The notes beneath the pieces are model-generated. The model ran no database searches. It had not been told where the DNA came from and worked only from the letters and a program-made list of their open reading frames with translations. The position numbers and the translations under genes are program-made. Of a stretch of 64,000 nucleotides of DNA, positions 25,455-35,366 are shown piece after piece (within the stretch, counting starts at the first letter, position 1; each line of letters opens with the position of its first letter). Source of the stretch: Pseudomonadota bacterium (GTDB lineage Bacteria; Pseudomonadota; Alphaproteobacteria; Caulobacterales; Caulobacteraceae); contig JAFECT010000009.1 in the NCBI GenBank assembly GCA_018241995.1, positions 288,113 through 352,112 on the forward strand. Direction: 5' to 3'.

Positions 25455-28400
25455 ATGTTGAAAATGAGCTCGGGCGTCAGCGCCCGTCGGGTGTTGCTGG
25501 CTTCCGCCGCGGCCATGATCCTGGGCGCCGCGGGCCTTTGCGCCAATGCCGCGAGCGCCCAGACGGCCAAGCCGTCGCTGGCCGAGCCTTCCCTTTCGCC
25601 CGACGGGTCGCGCATCGCCTTCGCCTCGGGTGGAGACATCTGGGAGGTCCCGGCCCAGGGCGGCGAGGCGCACCTTCTGATCACGGACCCGGCCACGGAG
25701 TCCCGGCCGATCTATTCGCCCGACGGCCGCTACCTGGCCTTCCAGTCCACCCGTAACGGCTCGCCCAACATCTATCTGCTGACGCTCGCCACCGGCGAAA
25801 TCCGGCGCGTGACCTTCTCCGACGCCACCGAGACGCTGGACGGCTGGTCGCGCGACGGGCGCTGGCTCTACTTCACCTCCGGCGTCACCGACGTGCGCGG
25901 CCAGGGCGACATCATGCGGGTGTCGGTCGAGGGCGGCACGCCCCTGGAAGTCAGCCGCGAACGCTATCTGAACGAGTTCGAATCCGCCCCCTCGCCGGAT
26001 GGGTCGGAAATCGCGCTGATCGCCAAGGGCATCAGCTCCAGCCAGTGGTGGCGCAACGGCCACGCCCACATCGACGAGACCGAAATCTGGCTGAAGCCGG
26101 TGGCCGGGGACTCCGGCTATCGCCGCCTGGTCGCCGCCGACGCCAAGCACGCCTGGCCGATGTGGAGCGCCGACGGCAAGGCGCTCTACTACATGAGCGA
26201 CCAGAGCGGGGCCGAGAACCTGTGGCGCTCTGACGTCAGCGGCGGCGCGCCCCAGGCGGTGACCAACTTCAAGTCCGGCCGGGTGATCTATCCGTCGATC
26301 GCCGCGGACGGCTCGGCCATCGTGTTCGAGCGCGGCTTCGAGATCTGGAAGACCGACCCGCGCACCGGCCAGACCGCGGCCGTGCCCATTGCGCTCCGCG
26401 GCTCCGCCGCCGGCGCCGGCATCAGGCACCTGAACGAGTCCAGCTTCCGCGGCCTGGCCCTGTCGCCCGACGGCAAGAAGGTGGCCGTCATCGCCCACGG
26501 GGAAGTCTTCGCCGCCTCGGCCAAGGACGGCGGACAGGCCCAGCGCATCACCGACACCCCCGCCGCCGAGCGCGAGCCGGTGTGGTCGCCGGATTCGCGC
26601 CGCCTGCTCTACGTCTCCGAGCGCGGGCTGGATTCGCGGCTGATGGAGTACGACTTCGCCAGCGGCAAGGAGCGGGCCCTGACCAAGGGCGCGGGCGTCG
26701 ACATGGCGCCGGTGTTCTCACCGGACGGCAAGACCATCGCCTATGTCCACGACTCCAAGGAGCTGCACCTGATCTCGCTGGGCGAGGGCGGGGCGCCGGC
26801 CTCCGACCGGGTGATCTTCACCGGGGCCATCGCCTGGGGCGGCGGCGCGACCACCCCGGCCTGGTCGCCGGACGGCAAGTGGCTGGCCTTCCCGGTCACG
26901 GACCGCAAGTCCTTCACCAACGTGCACGTGATCCCGGCCGAGGGCGGCGAGGCGCGGCCGGTCAGCTTCCTGGCCAACGGCCAGACGGCCAGCCAGATCG
27001 CCTGGTCGCCGGACGGCAAGTACCTGATCTTCGACACCTCCCAGCGCGCGGAAGACACCCACCTAGTCCGCGTCGACCTGGTCCCGCACGTGCCGAAATA
27101 TCGCGAGGACGCCTTCCGCGACCTGTTCAAGCCGGGCGACCCGGCGCCGGACCAGAAGGCGGGTCCGGGCAAGCCCGCCAAACCCGGCAAGCCCTCCGGT
27201 CCCGACAAGGTCCCCGGCGGCCAGGACGAGGCCAAGCCCGATGCGCCCAAGGCCGACGCCGCTTCTGGCGACGCGGCCAAGAAGCCCGGCAAGAAAGTCG
27301 AGCCGACCAAGATTGTGTTCGAAGGCATCCGCGAGCGCGCCAGCTTCCTGCCGGTGGGGCTGGACGCCTCCAATCCGGTCATCAGCCCCGACGGCAAGAC
27401 CCTGGTGTTCGCCGCCACCGTGGCCGGCAAGACCAATCTCTACAGCTACGGGCTCGACGAGCTGGCCAAGGAGCCGCCGACGCCGCAACAGCTGACCTCG
27501 GACAGCAAGGACAAGCAGGACTGGGTCTTCACCGCCGACTCCAAGGAAATCTTCTTCCTGAACGGCGGCACGGTGACCTCCACCCCGGTCGACAAGCCCG
27601 CGCTGAAGCCCGTCGCCATCACCGGCGAGATGGACGTCGATTTCGACCGCGAGAAGCAGGTGGTGTTCGACGAGGCCTGGGACACACTGGACCGCTATTT
27701 CTTCGACGCCAATTTCAACGGCAAGGACTGGAAGGCCATCCGCGCCGAATGGCAGCCCTACATCTCGGGCGTGCGCACCGGCGACGAGCTGCGCCGCGAC
27801 ATCAGCCTGATGATCGGCGAGCTGAACGCGTCCCACTCCGGCATCGGTCGGCCGGGCTCGGAGAACCCGCGTCCGCGCGTCGGCGACCTCGGCCTGCGTT
27901 TCGAGCGTGAACCCTTCGAGGCCGGCAAGGGCCTGGTGGTGCGCGAGGTCATCGCGCTGGGGCCGTCCGCGCTCGAAGGCTCCATCAAGCCGGGCGACCG
28001 GCTGCTGGCGGTGGACGGCAAGCCGATCGGGCCGCACACCAATCTCGACTCCCTGCTGCTCGACAAGACCGGCAAGCGCACTGTGCTCAGGGTCGCCAAC
28101 GCCCAGGGCGCCGAGCGCGAGGCGGTGGTCCGGCCGGTGTCGCAGGGCGCGGCCGGGGGCCTGCTCTACCGCCAGTGGGTCAATGAGCGGCGCGCCTATG
28201 TCGAGAAGATCTCCAACGGCCGGCTCGGCTACGTCCACATCCCGGACATGGGCGACAACTCGCTGAACCAGCTCTACATCGACCTGGACGCCCAGAACGA
28301 GGGCCGCCAGGGCGTGGTCGTCGACGTGCGCAACAACAACGGCGGCTACATCAACGGCCGGGTGCTGGATGTGCTGTCCAGGCGCGACTTCCTGACCATG

Positions 28401-28787
28401 ACGCCGCGCGGCCTGTTCGCCCTGCCGAGCCGCCAGGCGCTGGGCCAGCGCGCGCTCGGCCTGCCGACGGTGCTGATCACCAACGAGTCGTCCCTGTCCG
28501 ACGCCGAGGACTTCGCCGAGGGCTATCGCGCGCTCGGCCTCGGCAAGATCGTGGGCGTGCCGACCGCGGGCTGGATCATCTACACCGGCGGCCGCCAGCT
28601 GATCGACGGCTCGACCGTGCGCCAGCCCTTCATCCGCATCCAGGGCGCCAAGGGCGACGACATGGAGATGCATCCCCGGCCCGTCGACGTGCTGGTCGAG
28701 CGCCCGCTCGGCGAGACGGCGGCCGGCCGCGACGCCCAGCTCGAAGCGGCGGTGAAGACCCTGCTCGATCAGATCGAGGGCAAGTGA
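25455..28787 (+). CDS. Tricorn-like S41 peptidase with beta-propeller and PDZ domains
   Basis: The 1110-residue secreted protein starts with a signal peptide (about 1-36, ASA-Q). The first 480 residues hold about ten WD40-like PD40 strands ([50 protein letters not shown] and others). A proline/lysine/alanine-rich linker near 555-620 leads to two further propeller blades, then [11 protein letters not shown] with the tricorn Ser-His, a PDZ region ([13 protein letters not shown]), and the S41 catalytic [11 protein letters not shown]. Tricorn-type peptidases thread and trim oligopeptides; periplasmic location is inferred. Its TGA overlaps the next gene's GTG. Confidence 0.93.
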   Translation: MLKMSSGVSARRVLLASAAAMILGAAGLCANAASAQTAKPSLAEPSLSPDGSRIAFASGGDIWEVPAQGGEAHLLITDPATESRPIYSPDGRYLAFQSTRNGSPNIYLLTLATGEIRRVTFSDATETLDGWSRDGRWLYFTSGVTDVRGQGDIMRVSVEGGTPLEVSRERYLNEFESAPSPDGSEIALIAKGISSSQWWRNGHAHIDETEIWLKPVAGDSGYRRLVAADAKHAWPMWSADGKALYYMSDQSGAENLWRSDVSGGAPQAVTNFKSGRVIYPSIAADGSAIVFERGFEIWKTDPRTGQTAAVPIALRGSAAGAGIRHLNESSFRGLALSPDGKKVAVIAHGEVFAASAKDGGQAQRITDTPAAEREPVWSPDSRRLLYVSERGLDSRLMEYDFASGKERALTKGAGVDMAPVFSPDGKTIAYVHDSKELHLISLGEGGAPASDRVIFTGAIAWGGGATTPAWSPDGKWLAFPVTDRKSFTNVHVIPAEGGEARPVSFLANGQTASQIAWSPDGKYLIFDTSQRAEDTHLVRVDLVPHVPKYREDAFRDLFKPGDPAPDQKAGPGKPAKPGKPSGPDKVPGGQDEAKPDAPKADAASGDAAKKPGKKVEPTKIVFEGIRERASFLPVGLDASNPVISPDGKTLVFAATVAGKTNLYSYGLDELAKEPPTPQQLTSDSKDKQDWVFTADSKEIFFLNGGTVTSTPVDKPALKPVAITGEMDVDFDREKQVVFDEAWDTLDRYFFDANFNGKDWKAIRAEWQPYISGVRTGDELRRDISLMIGELNASHSGIGRPGSENPRPRVGDLGLRFEREPFEAGKGLVVREVIALGPSALEGSIKPGDRLLAVDGKPIGPHTNLDSLLLDKTGKRTVLRVANAQGAEREAVVRPVSQGAAGGLLYRQWVNERRAYVEKISNGRLGYVHIPDMGDNSLNQLYIDLDAQNEGRQGVVVDVRNNNGGYINGRVLDVLSRRDFLTMTPRGLFALPSRQALGQRALGLPTVLITNESSLSDAEDFAEGYRALGLGKIVGVPTAGWIIYTGGRQLIDGSTVRQPFIRIQGAKGDDMEMHPRPVDVLVERPLGETAAGRDAQLEAAVKTLLDQIEGK

Positions 28788-29605
28788 CCCTGCGCGCCGG
28801 CCAGACCCGCATCGCCCTGGTCGGCGCGCCCACCGACGTCAATTCCTCGTTCCTGCGAGGGCCGGCCGAGGCGCCCGCGCATATCCGCGCGGCGCTGCGG
28901 TCGGACGCCGGCAATGCGTCCACCGAGTTCGGCTTCGAGATCGGGGCGGAGATCGCGCTGGAGGACCATGGCGACCTGGCCCTGGTCGAGGGTGACGCCG
29001 ACCACGCCATGATCGCGGAAGCGGTGCGGGCGGCCGCCGCCTCGGGCGCGGTTCCGATCACGCTTGGCGGCGACCATGCGGTCAGCTGGCCGGCGGTCGA
29101 GGGGATCGCCGCCGCGCACGGGCCGGTGGAAATCCTGCACTTCGACGCCCACCCGGATATCTACGAGGACTTCGACGCGAACCCGCGCTCCCACGCCTCG
29201 CCCTTCGCCCGCATCCTCGAGCGGGGCCTGGCCAAGCGGCTGGTGCAGGTCGGCATCCGAACGCTCAACAAGCATTGTCGGGAGCAGGCCGAGCGGTACG
29301 GCGTGGAGATCGTCGCCATGGCCGGGTTCGAGCCCGGCGCCGTGCCTCAGCTCGGCGCGCCGCTCTACGTCTCCATCGACCTCGACGGCCTGGACCCGGC
29401 CTATGCGCCGGGCGTCTCGCACCATGAGCCGGGGGGCTTAAGCGTGCGCCAGGCGCTGGACGTGCTGCACGCCCAGCACGCGCGGCTGGTCGGCGCCGAC
29501 GTGGTGGAGCTGAACCCTCGCCGGGACATCAACGGAATGACCGCCACGGTGGCCGCCAAGCTGGTCAAGGAGCTGGCCGGCCTGGCGCACCGCAACGGGG
29601 CTTAA
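28784..29605 (+). CDS. Agmatinase/arginase-family ureohydrolase
   Basis: The 273-residue enzyme has all binuclear-manganese ligand motifs: ITLGGDHAVSWP, LHFDAHPDIYEDF and SIDLDGLDPAYAPGV. GVSHHEPGGLSVRQAL is the substrate-side loop shared by agmatinases and related guanidino hydrolases. It hydrolyses a guanidino compound to urea plus an amine; agmatine is the usual guess, but arginase, formiminoglutamase or guanidinobutyrase cannot be excluded. The GTG start at 28784 lies in the stop of the tricorn-like peptidase gene, so peptide breakdown and guanidino catabolism are translationally linked. Confidence 0.87.
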   Translation: MTLRAGQTRIALVGAPTDVNSSFLRGPAEAPAHIRAALRSDAGNASTEFGFEIGAEIALEDHGDLALVEGDADHAMIAEAVRAAAASGAVPITLGGDHAVSWPAVEGIAAAHGPVEILHFDAHPDIYEDFDANPRSHASPFARILERGLAKRLVQVGIRTLNKHCREQAERYGVEIVAMAGFEPGAVPQLGAPLYVSIDLDGLDPAYAPGVSHHEPGGLSVRQALDVLHAQHARLVGADVVELNPRRDINGMTATVAAKLVKELAGLAHRNGA

Positions 29606-29608
29606 GCG

Positions 29609-30208
29609 TCAGGAATTGTCGTCGCCGCCATCATCCCCGTCGTCGTCGCTCCAGTCGCCGTCGTCGGAGCTGTCGCCGTACTCGTTGATGGTCACGTTCT
29701 CGACGGTCTGGCCGCCGCCATAGCCGCCCCCGTAACCGCCGCCGAACATGTGCGAGAGGCCGGAGAACAGGAACTCGCCGCCGGCCACGCCGGCCGCGAC
29801 CGTACCGGCTTGGCGCAGGAAGCCGCCCAGGCCGCTTCCGCCGCTGAACGGACCGGGGCCGCCTTGCATATAGGACGGCTGCGCCCAGGGGCCCGAGGCG
29901 ACCGGCTGCTGGGGCGGGGCGTAGGCGCCGCCCATGTTGGGATTGCCGCTTTGAGCGCCGCCGCCCAGGAAGCTCGATCCCTGCGACCGCCCCTGCAGCT
30001 GGGCCTGCAGATCGCGCACCTGGTCCTGGGCCGCGTGCAGGGCCTGGTCCGACAGGATGGCGTGCTGCACCAGGAGGTAGGCGGCGTCGGGATTGCTCGA
30101 GAGGGCGCGCCCGATCAGGGCGTCGGCCTCCGCGTCCTTCACCCCGGCCTTGGCCGAGTTCAGGTCGTCGAGGAAGCGGGTCAGAAGCGTACGTTCGTCG
30201 GGGGTCAT
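29609..30208 (-). CDS. DUF2076 domain protein
   Basis: The 199-residue protein starts MTPDERTLLTRFLDDLNSA, the DUF2076 hallmark. A helical N-terminal region (ADALIGRALSSNPDAAYLLVQHAILSDQAL) is followed by a coiled-coil-like QVRDLQAQLQ, a glycine/proline-rich centre, a hydrophobic GFLRQAGTVAAGVAGGEFLFSGL helix, a GGGYGGGYGGG tract and a strongly acidic tail (DSSDDGDWSDDDGDDGGDD). It is presumably a periplasmic or membrane-linked protein of unknown role. It converges with the agmatinase gene, three bases apart. Confidence 0.87.
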   Translation of the reverse strand: MTPDERTLLTRFLDDLNSAKAGVKDAEADALIGRALSSNPDAAYLLVQHAILSDQALHAAQDQVRDLQAQLQGRSQGSSFLGGGAQSGNPNMGGAYAPPQQPVASGPWAQPSYMQGGPGPFSGGSGLGGFLRQAGTVAAGVAGGEFLFSGLSHMFGGGYGGGYGGGQTVENVTINEYGDSSDDGDWSDDDGDDGGDDNS

Positions 30209-30356
30209 TTAGGGGTCCTGGAAGGGTCCTTGGCCAATAAGGCCCGCCATAGATAGGGGGCCGCCCATGGCGGTTCCAAGACGGCGGATCATTGCTTTTG
30301 CGTCATGCGCGCTGGGGTGAGATGGTCTGCTCCGGAGCTTTCAGGGAGTGCTCGCC

Positions 30357-31385
<1,029 letters not shown>

Positions 31386-31387
31386 TT

Positions 31388-31514
31388 CCGCTCATCCCGG
31401 CGAATGCCGGGACCCAGATGACGAAGAGCGCCGCTTTCGCAGGGGTCGCTTGGTGCGATCACCCCCGCCGTTAAGCCCTATGATCTGGATCCCGGCCTGC
31501 GCCGGGACGAGCGG
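31388..31514. repeat. Inverted-repeat intergenic element, family D, copy 1
   Basis: The left arm at 31388-31419 (CCGCTCATCCCGGCGAATG then CCGGGACCCAGAT) is matched in inverse orientation by 31483-31514 with a few mismatches. Each arm also forms its own CCCGGC/GCCGGG hairpin. It lies between convergent genes. The same element occurs at 57.24 kb. Confidence 0.85.
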
Positions 31515-31525
31515 GATTCATAGTG

Positions 31526-32488
31526 TCAGCATGTCTTGGCCGGATTGTCGTGGGTCAGGGCGCAGATCATCTTGTTCCCCTTCTGCGCGCCGTAGGTCGA
31601 GACCAGCCGTTCGCGCAGCGTCGCCCACTTGTCGCGGGTGTCGTCGATGGCGGCGTCGACGGCGCGCTGGAAGTTGGCGTTGATCTTGCCGCGCTCGGTC
31701 GTGCCGGCGCCCAGCGACGGGTCGATGGTCCCCTTGTCCTTGTTCAGGTCCTCATGCTTGACGTGGCCGGGGCAGCCCTTCGACGGGCTGGCGGCGCTGA
31801 GGGTGTCGAAGCAGCCGGTGATAAGGCCGTCGGGGAAGCCGACGTCCTGGCGCAGGTTCAGCCACGGCGCCCTGCCGCTGTTACCGAGGCCCGCCGGGTT
31901 GCTGAGCGTGATGCCGCCCGAGGCCGGCCGATCCACCCAGTTGGAGTGGGAATAGAAGTCCTGCGACGCGTGCAACACCCGCCCGAAGTCCTCGATCACA
32001 TTGCACTTGGCCCGGCCCTTCGTGCCCAGATAGGTGCAGGTGACCCAGGTCGGGATTTCGGAATCGTCGATCTTGCCGTTCGATTTCAGCAGCTTGGCCG
32101 CGTCCTTCACCGCTTCGTCCATGTGCCGCTTCATGGCGTTGCGGCAGCTGATCAGGTGATTGCGCGCATTGGCCTGCGACTGCGGATAGTTCGGGACATT
32201 GACCCAGTCGGCGTTGTCGCAGTGGGCGTCCGACGAGAAGGCCAGGCCGCGCGCGGGATTGTCGGGCGCGCCGACCCCGCCCCAGGTGCCAGGCTTGCCG
32301 GCGATCTCGTCCAGGGATTTCGACTGGAAGCAGACGTCGTTCCCGAGGCCCTGGCCGCAGCCCAAGGCATGGCGGGTGATGCGCTCATGCTCCTGGTTCT
32401 GGCCCATGCCGTTGATGGTGCCGAAGGCGAGCGCCGTGGTGGCGATGAGAGCGAAGGCCGAAGCCAAGCCGATGCTGACGGTACGCAT
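31526..32488 (-). CDS. Secreted Het-C/CinY-like putative zinc phospholipase-fold protein
   Basis: The 320-residue protein starts at ATG 32488 with a signal peptide (about 1-22, ALA-F). EHERITRHALGC near the N-terminus and RVLHASQDFYSHSNWVD near residue 180 are the paired histidine/aspartate motifs of the zinc-dependent phospholipase C / Het-C-like fold. Several cysteines (CGQG, CFQS, CRNAM, CTYLG, CNVIE) could form disulfides in the periplasm. It is probably secreted and metal-binding. The exact substrate is unknown, and the longer upstream frame is a shadow. Confidence 0.72.
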   Translation of the reverse strand: MRTVSIGLASAFALIATTALAFGTINGMGQNQEHERITRHALGCGQGLGNDVCFQSKSLDEIAGKPGTWGGVGAPDNPARGLAFSSDAHCDNADWVNVPNYPQSQANARNHLISCRNAMKRHMDEAVKDAAKLLKSNGKIDDSEIPTWVTCTYLGTKGRAKCNVIEDFGRVLHASQDFYSHSNWVDRPASGGITLSNPAGLGNSGRAPWLNLRQDVGFPDGLITGCFDTLSAASPSKGCPGHVKHEDLNKDKGTIDPSLGAGTTERGKINANFQRAVDAAIDDTRDKWATLRERLVSTYGAQKGNKMICALTHDNPAKTC

Positions 32489-32595
32489 GATGAACCCCCT
32501 CTTGGCCCCTGAACCGTCGCCCCGCGCGACTGCCGTATGGGGCGAGTCGTAATCGTACCGTACGATAGGTTGAGTGTCGCCGCCAGCGCTCGGCC

Positions 32596-33243
32596 TCAGC
32601 GAACGCCGCGGATCACCGCCAGTGGATTGGGGGTCGGCTCGGCCACCTTGGTCAGGGTGTTGACGTCGCGGTGGCGGAACGGCTCGGGTCGGCCGCGCAC
32701 GGTCAGCATGGTGTCCGATACATAGCGCCAGGACTGGCCGTCCTCCGCGCAGGTGACGTCGAGCGTGTAGGAGTCGGTCTGGAACGCGTATTCCAGAAAG
32801 GCGGTGGAGCTGATGCCGTAGCCGGTGTCGCCGCGCCGGGCGGTGACGGAGAAGCGCGTGGCGTCCGGCGCCGCGTGGCCCGCCGCCAGCGCGGCCTGGC
32901 CGCGCGGGATGGTCAGGCTCTGCATGATCAGGCCGGTCTTGGGCTCCCAGTGCCAATAGCCGACCTGGTCATGGAAGGTGATGTCCTCTTCCTCGGTGTT
33001 GATGTGGGTGTGGTAGCGCAGGCCGTAGAGCAGCTGCGGCCCGTTGGCCTGGGGATCGATCGGCTGCAGCTCGATGCGCTCGATGAAGACGCGCCGCTCC
33101 GGCCCATCCGCCTTGGGGTTCAGGTCCACGCCCTTGCGGCCCTCCCACACCCCGGCCAGCCGCGCCAGCGGGCCGAGGTTGGAAAGGGTGTCCGGATCGA
33201 CGTCCTCGGGCTCGGTGAAGATGTCGTCTGGGAAGTCGTTCAT
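32596..33243 (-). CDS. Nitrobindin-like heme-binding beta-barrel (FABP-like) protein
   Basis: The 215-residue protein has LGPLARLAGVWEGRKGVDLNP, the first strand of the nitrobindin/THAP4-like ten-stranded barrel, followed by YGLRYHTHI, HDQVGYWHWEP and a final strand block with LTKVAEPTPNPL. In nitrobindins the barrel binds ferric heme via a C-terminal histidine and isomerises peroxynitrite; a candidate is in FRHRDVNTLT. The N-terminal 25 residues are acidic. Heme binding here is inference. It is a single cytoplasmic gene between the Het-C-like and M28 genes. Confidence 0.72.
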   Translation of the reverse strand: MNDFPDDIFTEPEDVDPDTLSNLGPLARLAGVWEGRKGVDLNPKADGPERRVFIERIELQPIDPQANGPQLLYGLRYHTHINTEEEDITFHDQVGYWHWEPKTGLIMQSLTIPRGQAALAAGHAAPDATRFSVTARRGDTGYGISSTAFLEYAFQTDSYTLDVTCAEDGQSWRYVSDTMLTVRGRPEPFRHRDVNTLTKVAEPTPNPLAVIRGVR

Positions 33244-33312
33244 GGCTTGAGCCGCCCCTGTTGCAGGGGCCAGACAAAGGGGCGCGAACGCCCCTCGTCA
33301 AGGCTCAGCTGG

Positions 33313-34953
33313 TCAGTTCCCCCGACGGCCGCCCGGCGCGGCGGGCTCCGCGAACGGGTCGGTGTCGGCGGGCTTGGTCGGCACGACGTTGGCGGGCAGG
33401 GGCTCGTCACGGTCGGCGGCGTCCATCAGCATCGCCGCCATGATCACCGCCGCCTGGCGCAGGTCCTGGGCGCGCATGTGGTCGTAGACGTCGAGGTCGG
33501 TGTGGTGCACGCGGCTCTCGTAGTCGAGCGGGTCCTGGATGAACTGGAAGGCGGGCAGGCCCAGCTTGGACAGGAACACGTGGTCGGTGGAGCCGGTCGA
33601 CTGGGGCACGACCGTATCGGCGCCCATGCCGTGGAAGGGCTCCAGCCACGCCTTGAAGATCGGCGCCACGGCGAAATTGCCCTCGGCGAAATTGCCCTCG
33701 GCGTAGATGCCGCGGATCTTGCCCGAGCCGTTGTCCAGGTTGAAGTAGCCTGCCATCTGGCCGAAGCCCGGCTGCTTGGTGATCGGGTAGTTGTTGGTCG
33801 AGCTCATCGAGGTCTCGCCCTTGGCCGTGTCCAGCGGCCGCTTCGCCAGGTACTTCTCGGTGTAGGCGTAGGAGCCCAAGAGGCCCTGCTCCTCGCCGGC
33901 CCACAGGGCGAAGCGGATGGTGCGCTTGGGCTGGACGTGCAGGGCGGCCAGGATGCGCGCGGCCTCCATCACCACCACCGCGCCCGCGCCGTTGTCCGAG
34001 GCGCCGTCGCCCGCGACCCAGCTGTCCAGGTGCGCGCCCGCCATCACATAGCCGGCCTTGGCGTCGCGGCCGGCGATTTCGGCGAAGATGTTGTAGGCGT
34101 TGTGGTCGGTGTCCTCGTAGTGGACGACGTTGTTGATCTCGAGCTTGACCGGGCCCGACTTCGCCAGGCGGGTCAGCTTGCGATAGTCCTCCGCCGCGAT
34201 CTCCACGGCCGGCACCGCCGGGGTCTGGCCGACCTTGTAGCCGTTGCCCTCGCCGTGCACGAGGCGGCCTTCCGAACGCGACATCGAGCCCCGCGCCACC
34301 GCGCCCTCTTCCTTGAGGAAAGCATCGAGCTTGGTCTGGAAGTTGCGGCGCCCGGCGTTGCGGGCTGCGGCGCCGGAGTCGTGGACCGGCTGCTGGTATT
34401 CGCCGAGCTTGGCCAGGTCCGCGTCGCTCAGGCGCTCGAACGGGGCGGTCAGGTCGTCACGGGGCGGGGTCGGCGCGCTGGTCAGCACGATCTTGCCCGC
34501 CAGCTTGCCCTTCCACTTGGCGAAGTCAGCTTCGGAAGTCATCGGCGCGACCACGATCTCGGCGGTCTGGGCCCCGTTGGTCGAGGGCGTCCAGGCGACG
34601 GGGATGGCCTTCAGGCTCAGGGGGCGCGGGTCGATCATGCGCAGGCTGGAGCTTTCGATCCACCAGCCGCGGCCGAAGTCGAAGCCCTCGGCGTGGACGT
34701 TCTTCAGGCCCCAGGAATTGTACTGCTTCTGGGTCCAGGCCTCGGCCTGGCGCATCTGCGGGGAGTTGGTCATGCGCCCGCCGATGTGGTCGGCCAGGTA
34801 CTCGGCGCTGTCGACGATCTGGGAGTGGTTGAAGCCCTCGTCCGCGATGCGGTTCATCAGGTTCATGTCGACCTGTTGGGCCGAGGCGGCGGTGGCGCTC
34901 AGGCCAAGGCAAAGCGCGGCGGCGCAGGCCGCGGTGACGAACAGACGACGCAT
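33313..34953 (-). CDS. Secreted M28-family zinc peptidase with PA-type insert
   Basis: The 546-residue protein starts at ATG 34953 with a signal peptide (ASA-Q, about 1-25). A protease-associated-like region (residues about 110-260) precedes the M28 core: AGAHLDSWVAGDGASDNGAGA gives the first His and bridging Asp, ALWAGEEQGLLGS the catalytic Glu pair, FNLDNGSG another ligand, and VHHTDLDVYDH the last His. It is an aminopeptidase or carboxypeptidase of the Q-type. A perfect 15-bp tandem duplication encodes EGNFAEGNFA near residue 420. It ends in a low-complexity GGRRGN tail. Confidence 0.9.
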   Translation of the reverse strand: MRRLFVTAACAAALCLGLSATAASAQQVDMNLMNRIADEGFNHSQIVDSAEYLADHIGGRMTNSPQMRQAEAWTQKQYNSWGLKNVHAEGFDFGRGWWIESSSLRMIDPRPLSLKAIPVAWTPSTNGAQTAEIVVAPMTSEADFAKWKGKLAGKIVLTSAPTPPRDDLTAPFERLSDADLAKLGEYQQPVHDSGAAARNAGRRNFQTKLDAFLKEEGAVARGSMSRSEGRLVHGEGNGYKVGQTPAVPAVEIAAEDYRKLTRLAKSGPVKLEINNVVHYEDTDHNAYNIFAEIAGRDAKAGYVMAGAHLDSWVAGDGASDNGAGAVVVMEAARILAALHVQPKRTIRFALWAGEEQGLLGSYAYTEKYLAKRPLDTAKGETSMSSTNNYPITKQPGFGQMAGYFNLDNGSGKIRGIYAEGNFAEGNFAVAPIFKAWLEPFHGMGADTVVPQSTGSTDHVFLSKLGLPAFQFIQDPLDYESRVHHTDLDVYDHMRAQDLRQAAVIMAAMLMDAADRDEPLPANVVPTKPADTDPFAEPAAPGGRRGN

Positions 34954-35045
34954 GGATGGTTCCCCCAAACCCGGTTTCACGCACGAAACTGACCATTCCC
35001 GTCGCTGATCGGCAAGGGGATGCCTTCCGCTTCGTGATTTTCTGC

Positions 35046-35354
35046 TCAAACCCAGCGCGGGATCGGTCCCAGTTGCGGCGTCATGCGGTCCGACAGGTCG
35101 AGGAAGATCTCGTCCACATAGCACCAGCCCCAGCCCTCGGGCGGGTCATAGCCCTCGATCACCGGGTGCCGGGTGGCGTGGAAGTGGGCCGTGGCGTGGC
35201 GGTTGGGCGAGTCATCACAGCAGCCGACGTGGCCGCAGGTCCGGCACAGGCGTAGATGCACCCAGGGCGAGCCGATCTTCAGGCACTCCTCGCAGCCCTT
35301 GGCGCTGGGCGTCACGTCGGCGACCTGGGAAGCGTGAGGGCATTCATCGGACAT
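35046..35354 (-). CDS. UBP-type zinc finger protein
   Basis: The 102-residue protein is essentially one Zn-finger UBP domain: C5, H7, then C21-x2-C24, C37-x2-C40, C45 and histidines near 53-63 (RHATAHFHATRHPV), followed by GWGWCYVDEIFLDL. In eukaryotic deubiquitinases this fold binds the free ubiquitin C-terminus. Bacteria such as this one lack ubiquitin, so its ligand is unknown. It follows a cNMP-binding flavoprotein gene by 12 bases in one operon, a pairing I have seen as recurrent in bacterial genomes. Confidence 0.9.
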   Translation of the reverse strand: MSDECPHASQVADVTPSAKGCEECLKIGSPWVHLRLCRTCGHVGCCDDSPNRHATAHFHATRHPVIEGYDPPEGWGWCYVDEIFLDLSDRMTPQLGPIPRWV

Positions 35355-35366
35355 CGGGCGGCTCCT

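Noticed and set aside
27063..28673. A 536-codon minus-strand frame within the tricorn-like peptidase gene
   Set aside because: Antisense shadow; the plus-strand frame has PD40, PDZ and S41 motifs along its whole length.
32671..34992. A 773-codon plus-strand frame across the nitrobindin-like and M28 genes
   Set aside because: It runs antisense across two well-supported genes and the gap between them, has no start signal and no domain.
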